From Hanleya hanleyi (taxonomy: Eukaryota > Mollusca > Polyplacophora > Lepidopleurida > Hanleyidae): a stretch of 64,000 bases of DNA. Below are positions 9,343-20,830 of the stretch, in pieces (positions within the stretch are counted from its first letter, which is position 1; every line of letters starts with the position of its first letter). The stretch spans positions 1 through 64,000 of the forward strand of contig JAVTVY010018943.1 in the NCBI GenBank assembly GCA_036873755.1. Reading direction: 5' to 3'. The translations under genes were made by a program, and so were the position numbers. The notes under the pieces were generated by a model. That model saw only the letters and a list, made by a program, of their open reading frames with translations, searched no databases and was not told the origin of the DNA.

Positions 9343-9656
9343 TCTCCTAGACACTGGGATCAATCTCCATCGGCTCTTCAATTCGGGGCGGCGGATGGAC
9401 CTCCATGGGTTCTTCAATTCGAAGATGCATCTCCATGGGAACGGAAATATCCGTTCTCGAGAGTGGCGAGCGTATCCGTGTATGACACTTTTCGTGACGT
9501 CGGAATTGACTGGGATGGGAATTGACTGGGATGCTCAAAGACTATATCACACTCTATAGCACATGTATGCGTGGGTACTTCGTGGCGTGCACGTGTGTGA
9601 CGACGTAAACTGTCCAGGCGATGAAAGGGCTTCGAGCAAGTCGTACACGTGAACAT
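9343..9656 (-). pseudogene. Small zinc-finger gene, left arm of palindrome II (frameshifted)
   Basis: The ATG at 9656 opens MFTCTTCSKPFHRLDSLRRH, one full C2H2 finger (C4, C7, H20, H25) followed by a second C-X-C start. The frame then drifts into sequence unlike the right-arm copy. The expected C-terminus (PMEMHLRIEEPMEV and an acidic Pro-rich end) continues in another frame at 9538-9347. A second duplicated GGGATTGACTGGGATG segment near 9505-9530 accompanies the break. It is a mirror of the intact 86-residue gene at 10206. Confidence 0.75.
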
Positions 9657-9800
9657 AGTGGTAGAGTGTTCACTGAATGGAACGTCAACTGTGCACGTCT
9701 TTAGAATACGCTTGCTTTCATGGACAGTAACGCCCGTCAACGCCTAGCTTAACGCTTGAACGCCCTGGTAAAATAGCTCAGAAGCTCTGATTTTCTAGAT

Positions 9801-10062
9801 ACGCGTCACTTCCGATGACGTCACTTTCATCAAGGATCCGGGGCCAATGGTCAAAATATGTACGTGTGATTGGATGTTTGATAATGCGTGAAGGCGTTAG
9901 GATATGGAGTTAAGGCGTTAGGATAAGGTGTTATGGCGTAAAGATAGGGCGTTAAGGCGTTGAGACGGGCGTTAAGGCGTAAGGATAGGGTGTTAAGGTG
10001 TAACGACGGGCGTTGACGGGCGTCACTGCATGTCGATGAATTAGTGGCAAATCCATGGAATA
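9801..10062. repeat. Spacer of palindrome II with GGCGTTAAGGCG short repeats
   Basis: Between the arms lies an ATF/CRE-like GATGACGTCAC near 9815. About ten variants of a 12-15 base unit, TTAAGGCGTTAGGATA, follow (9884-10010). The same motif recurs in the outer flanks (6180-6210 and 9728-9770). No ORF of note is present. Confidence 0.7.
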
Positions 10063-10205
10063 TCTAGAAAATCAGAGCTTCTGAGCTATTTCACCAGGGC
10101 GTTGAATCGTTATGCTAGGCGTTGGCGGGCATTACTGTCCATGAAAACAAGCGTATCTTAAAGACGCGCACAGTTGACGTTCCATTCAGCAGACACTCTA
10201 CCACG

Positions 10206-10466
10206 ATGTCCACGTGTACGACTTGCTCGAAGCCCTTTCATCGCCTGGACAGTATACATCGTCACACACGTGCACTCCACGGAGTACGCACGCATACATG
10301 TGCAGACTGTGATATAGTCCAAAGTGTCATACACGGATCACGCTCGCCACTCTCGAGACCGGATATTTCAGTTCCCATGGAGATGCATCTTCAAATTGAA
10401 GAACCCATAGAGATGGATCCGCCGCCCCGAATTGAAGAGCCGACGGAGATTGATCCCATTGTCTAG
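10206..10466 (+). CDS. Small single-finger zinc protein (palindrome II)
   Basis: The 86-residue ORF begins in the family context (AGACACTCTACCACG-ATG). Residues 4-25 form one C2H2 finger (C-X2-C-X12-H-X4-H) close to finger 1 of genes A and B. A second C-X2-C pair at 32 and 35 lacks its histidines. The rest is short and acidic with repeated IEEPxEMD/IEEPTEID motifs, and the large C-terminal domain of genes A and B is absent. A poly(A) signal is at 10693-10698. No clear TATA box is visible upstream, unlike genes A and B. It may be a decayed relative or a small regulator; I cannot tell which. Confidence 0.6.
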   Translation: MSTCTTCSKPFHRLDSIHRHTRALHGVRTHTCADCDIVQSVIHGSRSPLSRPDISVPMEMHLQIEEPIEMDPPPRIEEPTEIDPIV

Positions 10467-10692
10467 GAGCCCTTCCATCTCCCTTCCCTGCCTAACAATG
10501 GGAGAAGTAAGAGCTCGGAGCTCCAGTATCCCTGACTGCCGGAAGACGCTTAGGACAAACGGATCAGAGAGCGAACTTGGCCGAAAACTGAACTTTCTGA
10601 AATGGCGGCTTCTGATTGGACAAGAGCCTACGACAATTGTAAACATACCCAACGCGTCCCCCCAAGCGTGGGTATGATGTGCTGGAGGGGAT

Positions 10693-10698
10693 AATAAA
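10693..10698 (+). terminator. Poly(A) signal after the small zinc-finger gene
   Basis: AATAAA follows the GCGTGGGTATGATGTGCTGG block. It is mirrored by TTTATT at 9118-9123 on the left arm. Confidence 0.55.
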
Positions 10699-10941
10699 AT
10701 GATTTACCTGTCATCCTTGTTGTATTTGTTCTCTCATCTGTCTACATCATGGCGTTAATACGCGAGGGTGGTTACAGACTGCGGCTAATGGTTTTCAAAC
10801 GACCTTATATAACTACTCACTCACACTCACCCACTCACACTCCATCGTTAGTGCGTCAATGCGTTAATACTGGCGTTAGGCACGCCTCACGGGCATTGGG
10901 CACGCCTCACTTACTCACTGACTCCTCCTCCTCCTCCTCCA

Positions 10942-11719
10942 CACATGCACACACAGATAACTCTATCAGGCAGCCGCATGGAAAAAAAGACCATATCTCC
11001 CCCAAACGCACTTCATTGCACCTCCGAAACTCCCTTTTTTCTACTACTCCCGAATGATCTATAAATAGAACAGGGGTTTTCCCAGAAAATTCCCCAAAGA
11101 ATTAACCCTGACAATTAGAGCGATGGCCTAGGAAACAGGGGTTTCCCAGCAAAATCTGATCACATTTCTGGCATAAGCCTATGGTGCTGCTGAGGATAGG
11201 TTAAGGCGTTTAGGCCATTCGGTTAATATTCCTTGAATAAAAGTTCTGAAACTTTCAAAAATGAAATATATTACAATTCTCCACAAATATATAAAATTCT
11301 AGTACGTATTAATTTTGTTCCTTTACCTCCCTTGCATGTTATCCTTATGAGACCCTCACACCAGTCAGGTGGGGGAACAGCCGCCGGTGACCTGTCATCA
11401 TATTACCTCAGTGGCAATATTCTGCAAAATGAAGAGACGCTTATCTGCGAAGGAAACAAAAATGCATGTGCGAAAATCTGAGACCTCCCAGACAACTGAG
11501 ATAGTAATTCTAGGCCCGTACTTGAAATAAGTGATTCGTGTTAGAAGGATTAGACCATGGATAGACTTAAACACTTTCTCGCAGTATTTGATGCGCCGTA
11601 AAGGCATAGATTTATCGTTTATTATCCAGATAAGCGTATCCTTGAGTATCAAATTCTGGGAGGGAATGATTTGATACTCGATCGCATTATCATTATCGAG
11701 TTATGTACTAGGTATACAA
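10942..11719. other. No recognisable gene
   Basis: This is a transition from the GC-rich palindrome zone to AT-rich sequence. CAGGGGTTTTCCCAG and CAGGGGTTTCCCAG recur at about 11070 and 11138. Short frames here show no family signature. Confidence 0.5.
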
Positions 11720-11915
11720 GCGTCTACTCCGTCATTCAATATTCAGCCGTCGTTTATTAAAGAATTTCCGCGTCCATAATCCAAAAGACCTAATTCATAT
11801 AAAAACATTAGCATCAAATTAGAAGAATATCATAGTATACATAAAATAGACTAGTTTCCTGCAAGAGAGAAGCGATCAACACTTTTCATTGATGCTGGCA
11901 AGTGATCATAGTGAA
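11720..11915 (-). mobile_element. Diverged T1 retroelement tail
   Basis: It is recognisable by CCGTCATTCAATATTCAGCCG, TCCGCGTCCATAATCC, AGACTAGTTTCCTGCAAGAG and AGAAGCGATCAAC, the same order as the well-preserved T1 copies at 33.8, 37.8 and 40.8 kb. It is truncated and old. Confidence 0.7.
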
Positions 11916-12569
11916 TGTATTGAGGGAGAGCACGAGGGGTCATTATCGTCTTCCATATTCAGCCATATCGAACACGCAGCTCTCGTCCGATCATAATTAA
12001 GTAATGTCAAACCGGGAACATGAGCAGCTGAACGCGGAAAGTATCTAAGAAGAATATACTCATTGTTTTTAAAAAAAAGGTGGATTCCTTTTCTTATCAT
12101 CTAGTCCCATGTGTCACAGCAGGCTAATAAGGCGGTCACTGCTTCCGAATCGGCGCTGTGATGGTAGCAGCCACAGCACAAGTACAGGCTCGTCTGATTT
12201 AGACATTGTGATGATGATCGTCAAACCGTTCTTGCGAATATGAACAAACGTCTAACGACACTTTATACACCGATGGACCAATAATATCGATTCTACCAAT
12301 GACAGTATATTTTGCTATTCAGCCATGTGAAAAAGTTATATTAATATTTTTTTCATGATAAAAAGTCAAAATATAGGAAATATAGGAAGTTTTGAGTAAA
12401 ATATAGAAAAATATAGCAATGACTCAAAAATATAGGAAAATATAGGAAATATAGGAGGCACTCGCAGGCCTGCTTTCATTCCTGATATAGATGAGGGTGA
12501 TTTTCTGATAAACATGGCCGATGGAGATCTGACGAACGGTGTTGAAATGACTATTTATTTCAGTCAGGT
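11916..12569. other. AT-rich, with short AAATATAGGA repeats
   Basis: Nothing coding is recognised. Bases 12365-12460 hold about eight copies of AAATATAGGAA-type units. Confidence 0.5.
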
Positions 12570-13482
12570 TGTGAAAAATCGATTCTTGACCACCATATAA
12601 ATGGATAAAAGATATGTAAGATGTCAATTCTGGACCACCATATAAACGCATAAATTTCGACTTTTCATTTAACAATTTTATGTAACTGTGTGCATGCAAA
12701 CCTTGGTATTATGATGTGTTTTGACAAACCTATTTCCGAAATACTATTCCATGACCCTTCAGGTCGGTTATTGTAAACACAATTATTTGTGAGAATTAAT
12801 TATGTAAGTTCAGATTTATACAGATAACGTAGAAACCGCTTATATAAGTATAATGATTTAACCTTGGTTTTGACGAATGATTTATACAATGCGACAGATT
12901 TGTGATCTGTCTGTCATAATTGTACCGAAGCTGTAAGTGCGTCGGGTTAAATTGACATTGTAAACGTCTAGTATTGTATATAACGGAATGAACGGCATAT
13001 TATAGTCAGACTAGTAACACCAGGTCTCCCTGATGGCTAAACCATCAGGTCTCATAGAGGCTCATGCTTCCGATAATAGTTATCGCTATCTCCAGTTCCG
13101 AAAAATGACTGACTACAGAACAGTCTGATGTTGATGAGGTTACACTAGTCTGCCTACCAAATGATGCCGGTCATTCCTAAGATAGGTGGAATTCAAATTT
13201 CATAATGGCTTTGTTGCCAGGATCAAGACTGCAGCTTTCATAATGGCGTGGAATGAATTTACAATAAATCGGTTTAATATCCAACAGACGTTTTCGTTGT
13301 ATCCCCTCTCATTTAAAGAGTTTGTCAAGACTTCGAGAAATCTCAGAAGCCGGACCTTGGAATCTATTATTGTTCAGGTTTTATGAAGACGATCCCTGTG
13401 TCTTGAGACGACTGTATGCGTTACAACATCTTAAAGATCACGCGCACAAGCCCTGTCGTCTTAAAGACCTCAAATTTCATAA
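12570..13482 (+). repeat. R repeat, copy 1
   Basis: The 913-base unit is almost identical to 29693-30611. The match starts sharply at TGTGAAAAATCGATTC and ends at CAAATTTCATAA, with unrelated flanks. Differences are a handful of substitutions and a small indel near 12940. It contains several ATTTCATAATGGC motifs but no convincing protein, and the reading frame at 13186-13386 lies wholly within the repeat. I could not assign it to a class. Orientation is arbitrary. Confidence 0.9.
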
Positions 13483-15096
13483 TGGCGAGCGTTGCTTTCG
13501 GATAAAGACAATTTTCTTTTCGATACAACTACAAGATCTTGAGAAAACAGATTTAGACGATCGACCGAGGACATTGAGAGTACAAATTTTTGGACAAAAT
13601 AGCTGAGCCAGAAAAACTGCAGGAGCTCCAGACCATTGCTCAAGGCATCACGAAAATTGTGGACAATTTGTGAACTGGTATTCAGGCCAAGGACAATCTT
13701 CAATTACAAAGAGAACAGGTAAAGAACCTTCCTTCCTTTTTGCACCTGCTGAAGTATAGCAGACGGTAATTAAGTCACCCAGACGGGGACGGTGACTGAT
13801 GAAAACATTTGGTGCCCTTGTTTTTTGACCATTGTGAAATGTGCGACCCTGTTCAACGCCTCCTTGAACTGCCTTGTAATTCTGACTGGAAGGAATTCCG
13901 GAATTGTGTCCACAACTGCCGTGAGTGATGTCCATCTCAGTGATAAAATTTCGACCCAAACACCGTTCATCCTATAACAGCGACATGTTTCTCCTCTTCC
14001 TTGGTGACGTGACAGCGTGTGCCAGAAACCTCTGGAACGAGTCCATTCCGTGGAACAATATCTACAGGTACAGTTTGATTCGTTTCATTTAACAGAGCCT
14101 TGTAAATGGCCGTAGTGATTGAAAAAAATAACTGTGTTTTGATATATTCTCTGCCTGGACTTCCCTGAACTTTCTGTCTGACGTTGTGAAGTTCTCACTG
14201 ATTGACAATAGTGCGTGTGATGAATAGTGTGTACTTTACAGAATTGGGATATGCCTAACGAACTCTAAGACATTGTGTTCTTGTAACTTTCTTGGAACAT
14301 TCTGGACTGAATCCTCAGACAGGTTGGTAAGCATGTATTGAACGCGAGGTTTAACCCTTAACTTTCTCTCTCTCCCTTGAACGATCATGTTATATGTGCC
14401 ATAATCATGCCTTATATGAATTGTTGACATCTCTCGTATATTGTGCATGTTTTGTTGATTGTTGATAATGCATGCCCCAGTGAAGTTGATGAATCAATGG
14501 TGAAGCTGATAGATTGCATGAATTCCTTTGTGACTGATAAATTTAGTGATTTGCAGATTGATAAATCTAGCCTTTGACCTTTGGACGATAATATTGTGAT
14601 GTGGTTCCACAATGATTTTTTATTAGGACGTTTATCGCGATTAATTGCCATAATAGTGTAAGCTGGTAAGCTAAAACACTTAACGCAATATTGGCTAAAT
14701 GGAACTAAAATTATCGCGTACATGATTGACAGGTCCTAAGGTACACTGAGTACATGTACGTACTAGTGGTTTGAAGCATATAAATGCTTAGTAGATGCTA
14801 TGGAAGCATGTTCGTGTTGGTTGACGAACCTTCATAATCCCCGATTCGGCTATGAGAGCCTGGATATCGTGAATATTTGTGGTTATTTGTTTATTTTGGA
14901 TCCTCAGATATAAATCTAAGATGTTGGATGACAGATTGGTTTCAATTAACATGTAAAAATTGTGTCCAAGTCAACCATAAAATTCTAGCTTTCATAATGA
15001 GTAACATGTAAGGTCCAAATGTTAACCTTTGCGGATGGGGTACCGTATATTAAATCAGCACAGTCGATGCTGGAGAAATCCGATACTCGGTGACAG
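13483..15096. other. No recognisable gene
   Basis: AT-rich sequence. Overlapping short frames on both strands (13.3-14.7 kb) show no family motif. No RNA gene was seen. Confidence 0.5.
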
Positions 15097-15226
15097 CCCT
15101 TACTGTCCAGAAGTGTCTTTGAAGTAACTTTGAAGTAACTTTAAAGTGTGGCCATATTTTACCCTTGAAGTGCAAGGCTCAGAGTCAGAAATGTGCTTGC
15201 AGTGTGGGTATTGTTTTGTAGCAATG

Positions 15227-15417
15227 CCATATAAGGGCATTGAAGTCACAATGAAGTCACTTGGAAGTACTTTTGAAGTGTGCCTCAAATATGTTAATTA
15301 AGTACTGCAAAGGCACTTCATCGGCACTTCCACAGAAGGGTAACCTTCATAGGCACTTCTGAAGTGCTCTTGAAGTACCTAATTAGAATATTTGAGGCAT
15401 TTCAATGTCCTTATATG
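15227..15417. repeat. Subterminal inverted repeat
   Basis: GCCATATAAGGGCATTGAA at about 15228 is mirrored by TTCAATGTCCTTATATGGC at about 15399, with GAAGTGTGCC and GGCACTTC copies between. This would fold into a hairpin within the left part of the TIR element. Confidence 0.7.
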
Positions 15418-15499
15418 GCAAGGCACTTCATCCACTCTTCTATAGAAGGATACCTTTCATATGCACTTCTGAAGTGCTCTTGAAGTACCTTATTTGTAT

Positions 15500-17980
15500 C
15501 ATAGCAAATCCGTGTAATGAAAGGTATGTATGGCCACGAGATATTTACTTTCGCGGAAAAGAAGACACAAATATATATTTGAGCACAGAATGGTTTATTT
15601 AGAGAAAACAGTACATCATAAAATATTTACAATAAACCTGATGGTTCTCAACAAGAAAGTTCTATAGAACAAATCCTTGAGACAAAATACAGCAAAGTAC
15701 TATATATGTATGTATTTACATGCAGTCTTTGGTATGAGAATTTATTGCAGTATTAGTATTATTATTCAAGGGTGACTGTGTTCTTGTCCAACTTGAACTT
15801 GAAGCAGCAGATCTTTCGAAGAATAGTTTGGTTTAGTTGCCCTGAGGTCCACTTGGACGTAATCCAACCTTTGCTGAAACCCACCAGTCTGAATTGTGGA
15901 CTTCTTGGCCTGTGGCGATAAATACATGCATATAATTAAAACCTGATCAGTTGTATATATGGTTCCATATTACATGCAATCCAGTTTTTCTTCTTTCTTT
16001 TTAATACACTCAGGATGATTGAATAGGTTGACTACCATAAAGGGTAAAGAATGGAACACATCCGTACGATATACAAAAGATTGACGAAGATGTCTTTTAT
16101 CCTTTCTTTAGTACTCCATGATATACAACAGGGAGATAAACAGTTTGTGTGACGTTCTAACCAATATACACTATGAAGAAATCAACCATACCTAGGTGTG
16201 CTCATTAAATTCTCCATCAGTCGAGTGGCTGCTTGAAGTGAGCTGAGTTCCTTGTAGCAGCTGTATTCTGGAATATGAAAGTATACAATGTAAGAAGCCA
16301 TTAGAATTGAAGAGAAACAATCATGTGAATTTTTATAATTTGTCTTTGTTAATTTCTGGTTCAACAAAATCTCCACACAGGGTTTCAAATAACAAATAAA
16401 TGCTTATTAACTACAAATTGTTTTCTTAAATTTTTGAAATGAAATGTTCTCATTTCTCAAGATGTGGGTAGAAATGTACAATTGAAGTGTGTGAAGATCC
16501 TTAGCTTAGGTATATGAATAGTGCAATCAATAGACAAGGAAAATATAGCCTGTTATAATGATGAAAAGTCTAATCATAATTGATTATACTTTTTCTGATT
16601 GTAGCTAAAAATAGGTTATGCTAACATTTTATTATCAATATATTTTAAAACATATTTCTTTACCATTTTGTCAAAAATCTGGTATGGAAATATTCTATAA
16701 TCTTCTGCAAGGAACAAAAATCAATAAATTTTATAAATCAATAAACAGTTCAAAACAACAAGATAATTTATTTAGAGCTACCATCCCCACAACCAGTTAA
16801 ATCTACCTGTTTTGACATGAACAGGTAGTATACAAGCAGTTTTGTGATAAAAATATCTCACCCTCAGGGGATTTCCTCCAGGGGTGCATGCCAATCTTCA
16901 TATGAGGTCCCCAAGCCTGGGGTTTCCAAGCTGACAATTCACACATCATAACAATGGCAATTCACACTGCCTTGATGAACCTGGGTAGATCTGAAAGTGA
17001 TATTGAGACAGAGATATGGATATTTCTTTGTGAAAGCCATGCTATATGACCCATTAAATTTGACTGCAATTATAAGGTGAAGTACATTATTATGTCAATG
17101 TTTGTCAAGGGAAACTTGTTGATAATAATAGCTGATACTCCCTGGTCTACATCACTGTTCAGCTCAGTTCTTTGCTTATTAAGTTATGAAAAACAGACAA
17201 ATTATAGTTATATTTATAATTTACTTACCAAATCACTAGCTGCACTCATCACCATCTGCAATACAGTTCTTCAAACCTCCATAGTTCTAGCTTAACATGA
17301 ACAAATCCATCTGATTTTTGCAGTTGTCAGCCATTTTGTTTGTTGTCGACTGGTGGCGCCCCCGGTGTTCAATTGAATTTTCAAGGGCAGATAACTCCAC
17401 CCATTTTGACTAGACAGTTTATTTATATTATATTGAAACAAGTGATAATAATGAAGAGGATAATATAAAGTATTCTTTAATGGGCATTTTTTGTTGCTGA
17501 CATTATGTTATGTTAGAACTGATTCTTCTAAAAATATTTTCCCATTTTGTTCAATTTTACTATAAAATCATGGATTTGGAATGATTATAAAATCTGAATT
17601 CAAGAAGATTTCTGATCTAATATGATACTGTTTAGATAACACTAATATGTGAGAGACTGATATTATTAATATCTTTATTTTATTCAAATAGAAACCCATG
17701 GTACTGATCACTTTAAAAGATTCAAAAAAGTGTTCACAGTTCTGAGTAATATGTCAGTAACCACATGTGAATATTTTACACAGTTGCAGCTATTTTGAAC
17801 TGTGAAGTACAAATTTGATGTTGAGTGGTTTTACTGAAATGAGATTTGATGTCACTGAGTGAAATCAAATCGGCCAACTTTAAGCTGGGATACTCCCAGA
17901 GCTAACTAATATCATTGAAAGTTGTATACACGTAGTTCTAATTTATAATGTTATGTTACTGTAACAGTTTGTGGGAAAAT
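15500..17980. other. AT-rich interior of the TIR element
   Basis: I see no gene I can name. TTCTTGTCCAACTTGAACTTG and neighbouring sequence near 15780-15910 could be an exon fragment, but no domain is recognised. Confidence 0.4.
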
Positions 17981-17984
17981 TCCA

Positions 17985-18190
17985 ATAATCTAGAAATCCT
18001 ATTGGGTTGAATCTTATAGGATTTTTCAGAATCTTATAGGATTTTTTAGAATCTTATAGGATTATTCAGGATTCTTAAAAATCTTTTTTTAATCTTATAT
18101 GATTTCTTTCAGAATCTTATAGAATAGTTTAGAATCTTATATGATTTTTTAGAATCTTATAAGATTTTTCCAAATCTTATATGATCCTAT
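17985..18190 (+). repeat. Tandem repeat of AGAATCTTATAGGATTTTTC
   Basis: About nine imperfect copies of a 19-21 base unit run here, drifting to TCTTATATGATTT and TCTTATAAGATTT. Many units are near-palindromic around TCTTATAAGA. It lies inside the TIR element. Confidence 0.85.
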
Positions 18191-18239
18191 TAGATATTTT
18201 TTGTAAGAGGAAGTCCCCCAAGTTATGCTATAAAACTGA

Positions 18240-18537
18240 CAAAGTCCAAGAAGTGTCTTTGAGGAGTACCTTAGATTATGCCGAACAATAACTAAGATTG
18301 TCTTTGAGGAGTACCTCAGATTATGCCGAACAAAAACCAAGTCTCAGAAGTGTCTCTGAAGTCCATCATTTTTTGCTATGAAATTAACAAAGTCCATGAA
18401 GTGTCTTTGAGGAGTCCCTTGGCTACTGCCTTTTTCTAATGAAGTACCTTTGAAGTGTGCCAGTATTTTTCTCTGTTGTTGAAGTGCCTTTTCAGTGTAC
18501 TCTTCAGAGGCACTTCTAGGCACACTTCACATGAAGT
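18240..18537 (+). repeat. Right subterminal GAAGTGT repeats of the TIR element
   Basis: GTCTTTGAGGAGTACCT with AGATTATGCCGAACAA occurs twice (about 18255 and 18300), and ACAAAGTCCA-GAAGTGTCTTTGAGGAGT occurs at 18239 and 18390. This leads to CACACTTCACATGAAGT at the LINE insertion point. Confidence 0.7.
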
Positions 18538-18872
18538 ACGTCTAGCTCTTCGCTGCCTATGTGTGTAATGCATCACAAGAATACTCTCCGATTAGGAGTC
18601 TGGAATATTAATGGTTTTATAACTAAAGTACATGGCGTACATACGCCTAGCTCTTCGCTGCCTATGTGTGTAATGCATCACAAGAATACTCTCCGATTAG
18701 GAGTTGGAATATTAATGGTTTTATAACTAAAGTACATGGCGTCCGTCAAAACAAATTTCACAGTGAAACTACTTTGAATATTTGTAAGTCTCTTGACATA
18801 ATTGGGATAACTGAGACCCATTCTATGCAGGATTCAGATATCTGTCTCCCTGGATTTAGTCTGAAACAAGTG

Positions 18873-18961
18873 AAATATGGAATACGTCTTTGGATTATGG
18901 ACGCGGATATTCTCTAATGGACGACGGCTGGATTATGAATGACGGACTAGACGCTTGTAAT
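18873..18961 (+). mobile_element. T1 tail fragment inserted in LINE 1 endonuclease
   Basis: The 88 bases from AATATGGAATACGTCTTTGG to GACGCTTGTAA equal the 3' end of the T1 tail seen at 37.4 and 38.6 kb. They interrupt the endonuclease frame between FSLKQ and RPKHLKARK. It looks like a strongly 5'-truncated insertion that kept its 3' terminus. Confidence 0.8.
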
Positions 18962-20630
18962 AGACCCAAACACCTGAAGGCTAGGAAAGCCTCTGGAGGG
19001 GTGGCCATATTAGTGAGGGATGAGATCTCTCAAGGCATCAGCCCGATATTGAACAATAACTGTGAATCTGCAGTGTGGGTGAAACTTTGTAAGCATAGAT
19101 TTTGTATGGAAAGGGATGTCTATGTTTGTGTATGCTACATACCCCCAGAAAATTCCTCGTTTGGCAGAATAAATAGCATGGATCTCATGGACAAGCTTGA
19201 GGAGGATATGACTGTTCAGTGGCAGGGGAGACATAGTGATATAAGGCGATCTTAATGCCCGTACGGGTACCCTACCTGATTATATTCCAGATGATGATGA
19301 TGTTAATCATGTACCCTTGCCTGACTTTTATATAAGTGATTCAACTGTCAATAGGAATTCAAAGGATGACTGCATTAAAAATATTGGTAGAAAATTAACT
19401 GATATTTGTAGATCCCAGCAATGCAGGATACTGAATGGCCGTACATTGGGTGACCTCTTTGGAGATTTTACATGTGTAAAAGAATTTGGTAATAGTGTAG
19501 TGGACTACATTATTGTTAACACCCAACTTAAACAACAAGTCTTGGAGATGATAGTTCACCCCCTAACTTGTATCTCTGATCACAAAGCGGTATCTGTGAA
19601 ACTTAAAACCGGTCTTTGGGGCTCTCGGCCATCATATTTACCCTCATCAGCCTCTGCAAGTCATCCATTACCCCCAAAATATATTTGGGATTCTGACACA
19701 AGCACAAAATTTATCAAAAGCTTGTTGCTGTTACCTATTTCTGATACAATCAATAAATTATATCAATCGGAAACTGATCTGGATATGTACACATCAATGG
19801 TTAATGACCTACTCCTAAAAGCAGCGGATGATAGTATGGAGAAGATCAATAAAACCAGTACATGTAAACCGAAACATCTTAATAAACCCTGGTATGACAA
19901 TGATTGTAAAGTATTGCATAAAGAGCTAGTAAGTCTCAACAATGCCTATAACCGAAATGATACAAACCCCAGTATCAAATCCAAATTTTTCAAGAAACAC
20001 CGAGAATATCGAACAAAAACAAGAAAGTGTAGATCATCATATCGTCAGAGCTTGTTGAAGAAGTTAAATGCCTCTTCGTACAAAGACTCATCGTCCTGCT
20101 GGAATACTTTAAAAAAACTTAAACAAGATAATAATAATAAATCTGATAAAGTGGATATTAACACATGGTTTGAACATTACAAAACCTTACATAGTCCTCA
20201 TACTGCGCATATCCAGCAGGAGAGAAAATCAGAGGTGGAAGTAGAGCTGTCAAATTGGGAAAGCCAACCCACACACTCTCCATCGCTAAACACCCCTATT
20301 AACGAGAAGGAAATCATAGAAGCTGTTAAAACCCTTAAGAAGGGGAAATCCTGCGGACTCGACTCCATAAGTAATGAGATGATCCAAACTGCATTCCCAT
20401 ATATCAAGGACATCTTGCTATTGCTCTTCAACAAAGTGCTAGCTTTAGGGCAATTCCCAAAATCGTGGGCAACGGGCCTGATAGTTCCAATCCACAAAAG
20501 TGGTAACACCATCGATACCAATAATTATCGTGGTATAACTTTGAATAGCTGTATGGAGAAAATATTCTGCTCTGTACTTAATACTAGAATTACTGATTTT
20601 GCAGCAGAATATGGACTTATGCCGGTGCTA

Positions 20631-20830
20631 GGGGCCGTGTGGTCATATCATCCAAGTTGCCACATGAACAGGTACAATAAAAGCGTACCTGAGATACAAC
20701 ACATATCACGAATCGTTAGATTCCTGGTATGGCTTTAGAATAGGTTAACCAGAAGACTATTCTGTGAAGTCATGTGACGCAGTCAGTATGTCGGCACCTC
20801 TTCCCACTTCCCTCATATGTGTTGTAATTA
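20631..20830 (+). mobile_element. T2 tail inserted in LINE 1 reverse transcriptase
   Basis: GCCGGTGCTAGGGGCCGTGT through GTTGTAATTATC matches 38.7-38.9 and 54.2-54.4 kb closely. It splits the RT between FAAEYGL and SQLGFKKGC. TTAT or ATTAT at the two edges may be the target duplication. Confidence 0.8.

Larger units (their letters stand above)
8728..10941. repeat. Second inverted repeat (palindrome II)
   Basis: The arms are about 8728-9800 and 10063-10941, with a non-palindromic spacer between. Mirror landmarks include (GGA)n at 8731 and (TCC)n at 10922, GTGAGTGAGTG and CACTCACTCAC tracts, and TAACCACC and GGTGGTTA. The poly(A) signals (9118 and 10693) and the AATCAGAGCTTCTGAGCTAT end next to the spacer are also mirrored. 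Each arm carries one small zinc-finger gene pointing outward. The layout matches palindrome I, and the genes are related in sequence. Confidence 0.85.

Noticed and set aside
1..11000. Integrated herpesvirus-like inverted repeats
   Set aside because: No herpesvirus-type capsid, polymerase or terminase gene is visible, and the zinc-finger genes do not point to that group.
13186..13386. Small ORF in R, conserved in both copies (30315)
   Set aside because: The copies are nearly identical at DNA level, so frame conservation carries no information, and no domain is visible.
17985..18190. CRISPR-like array
   Set aside because: Contiguous short AT repeats without unique spacers, in a eukaryotic context.
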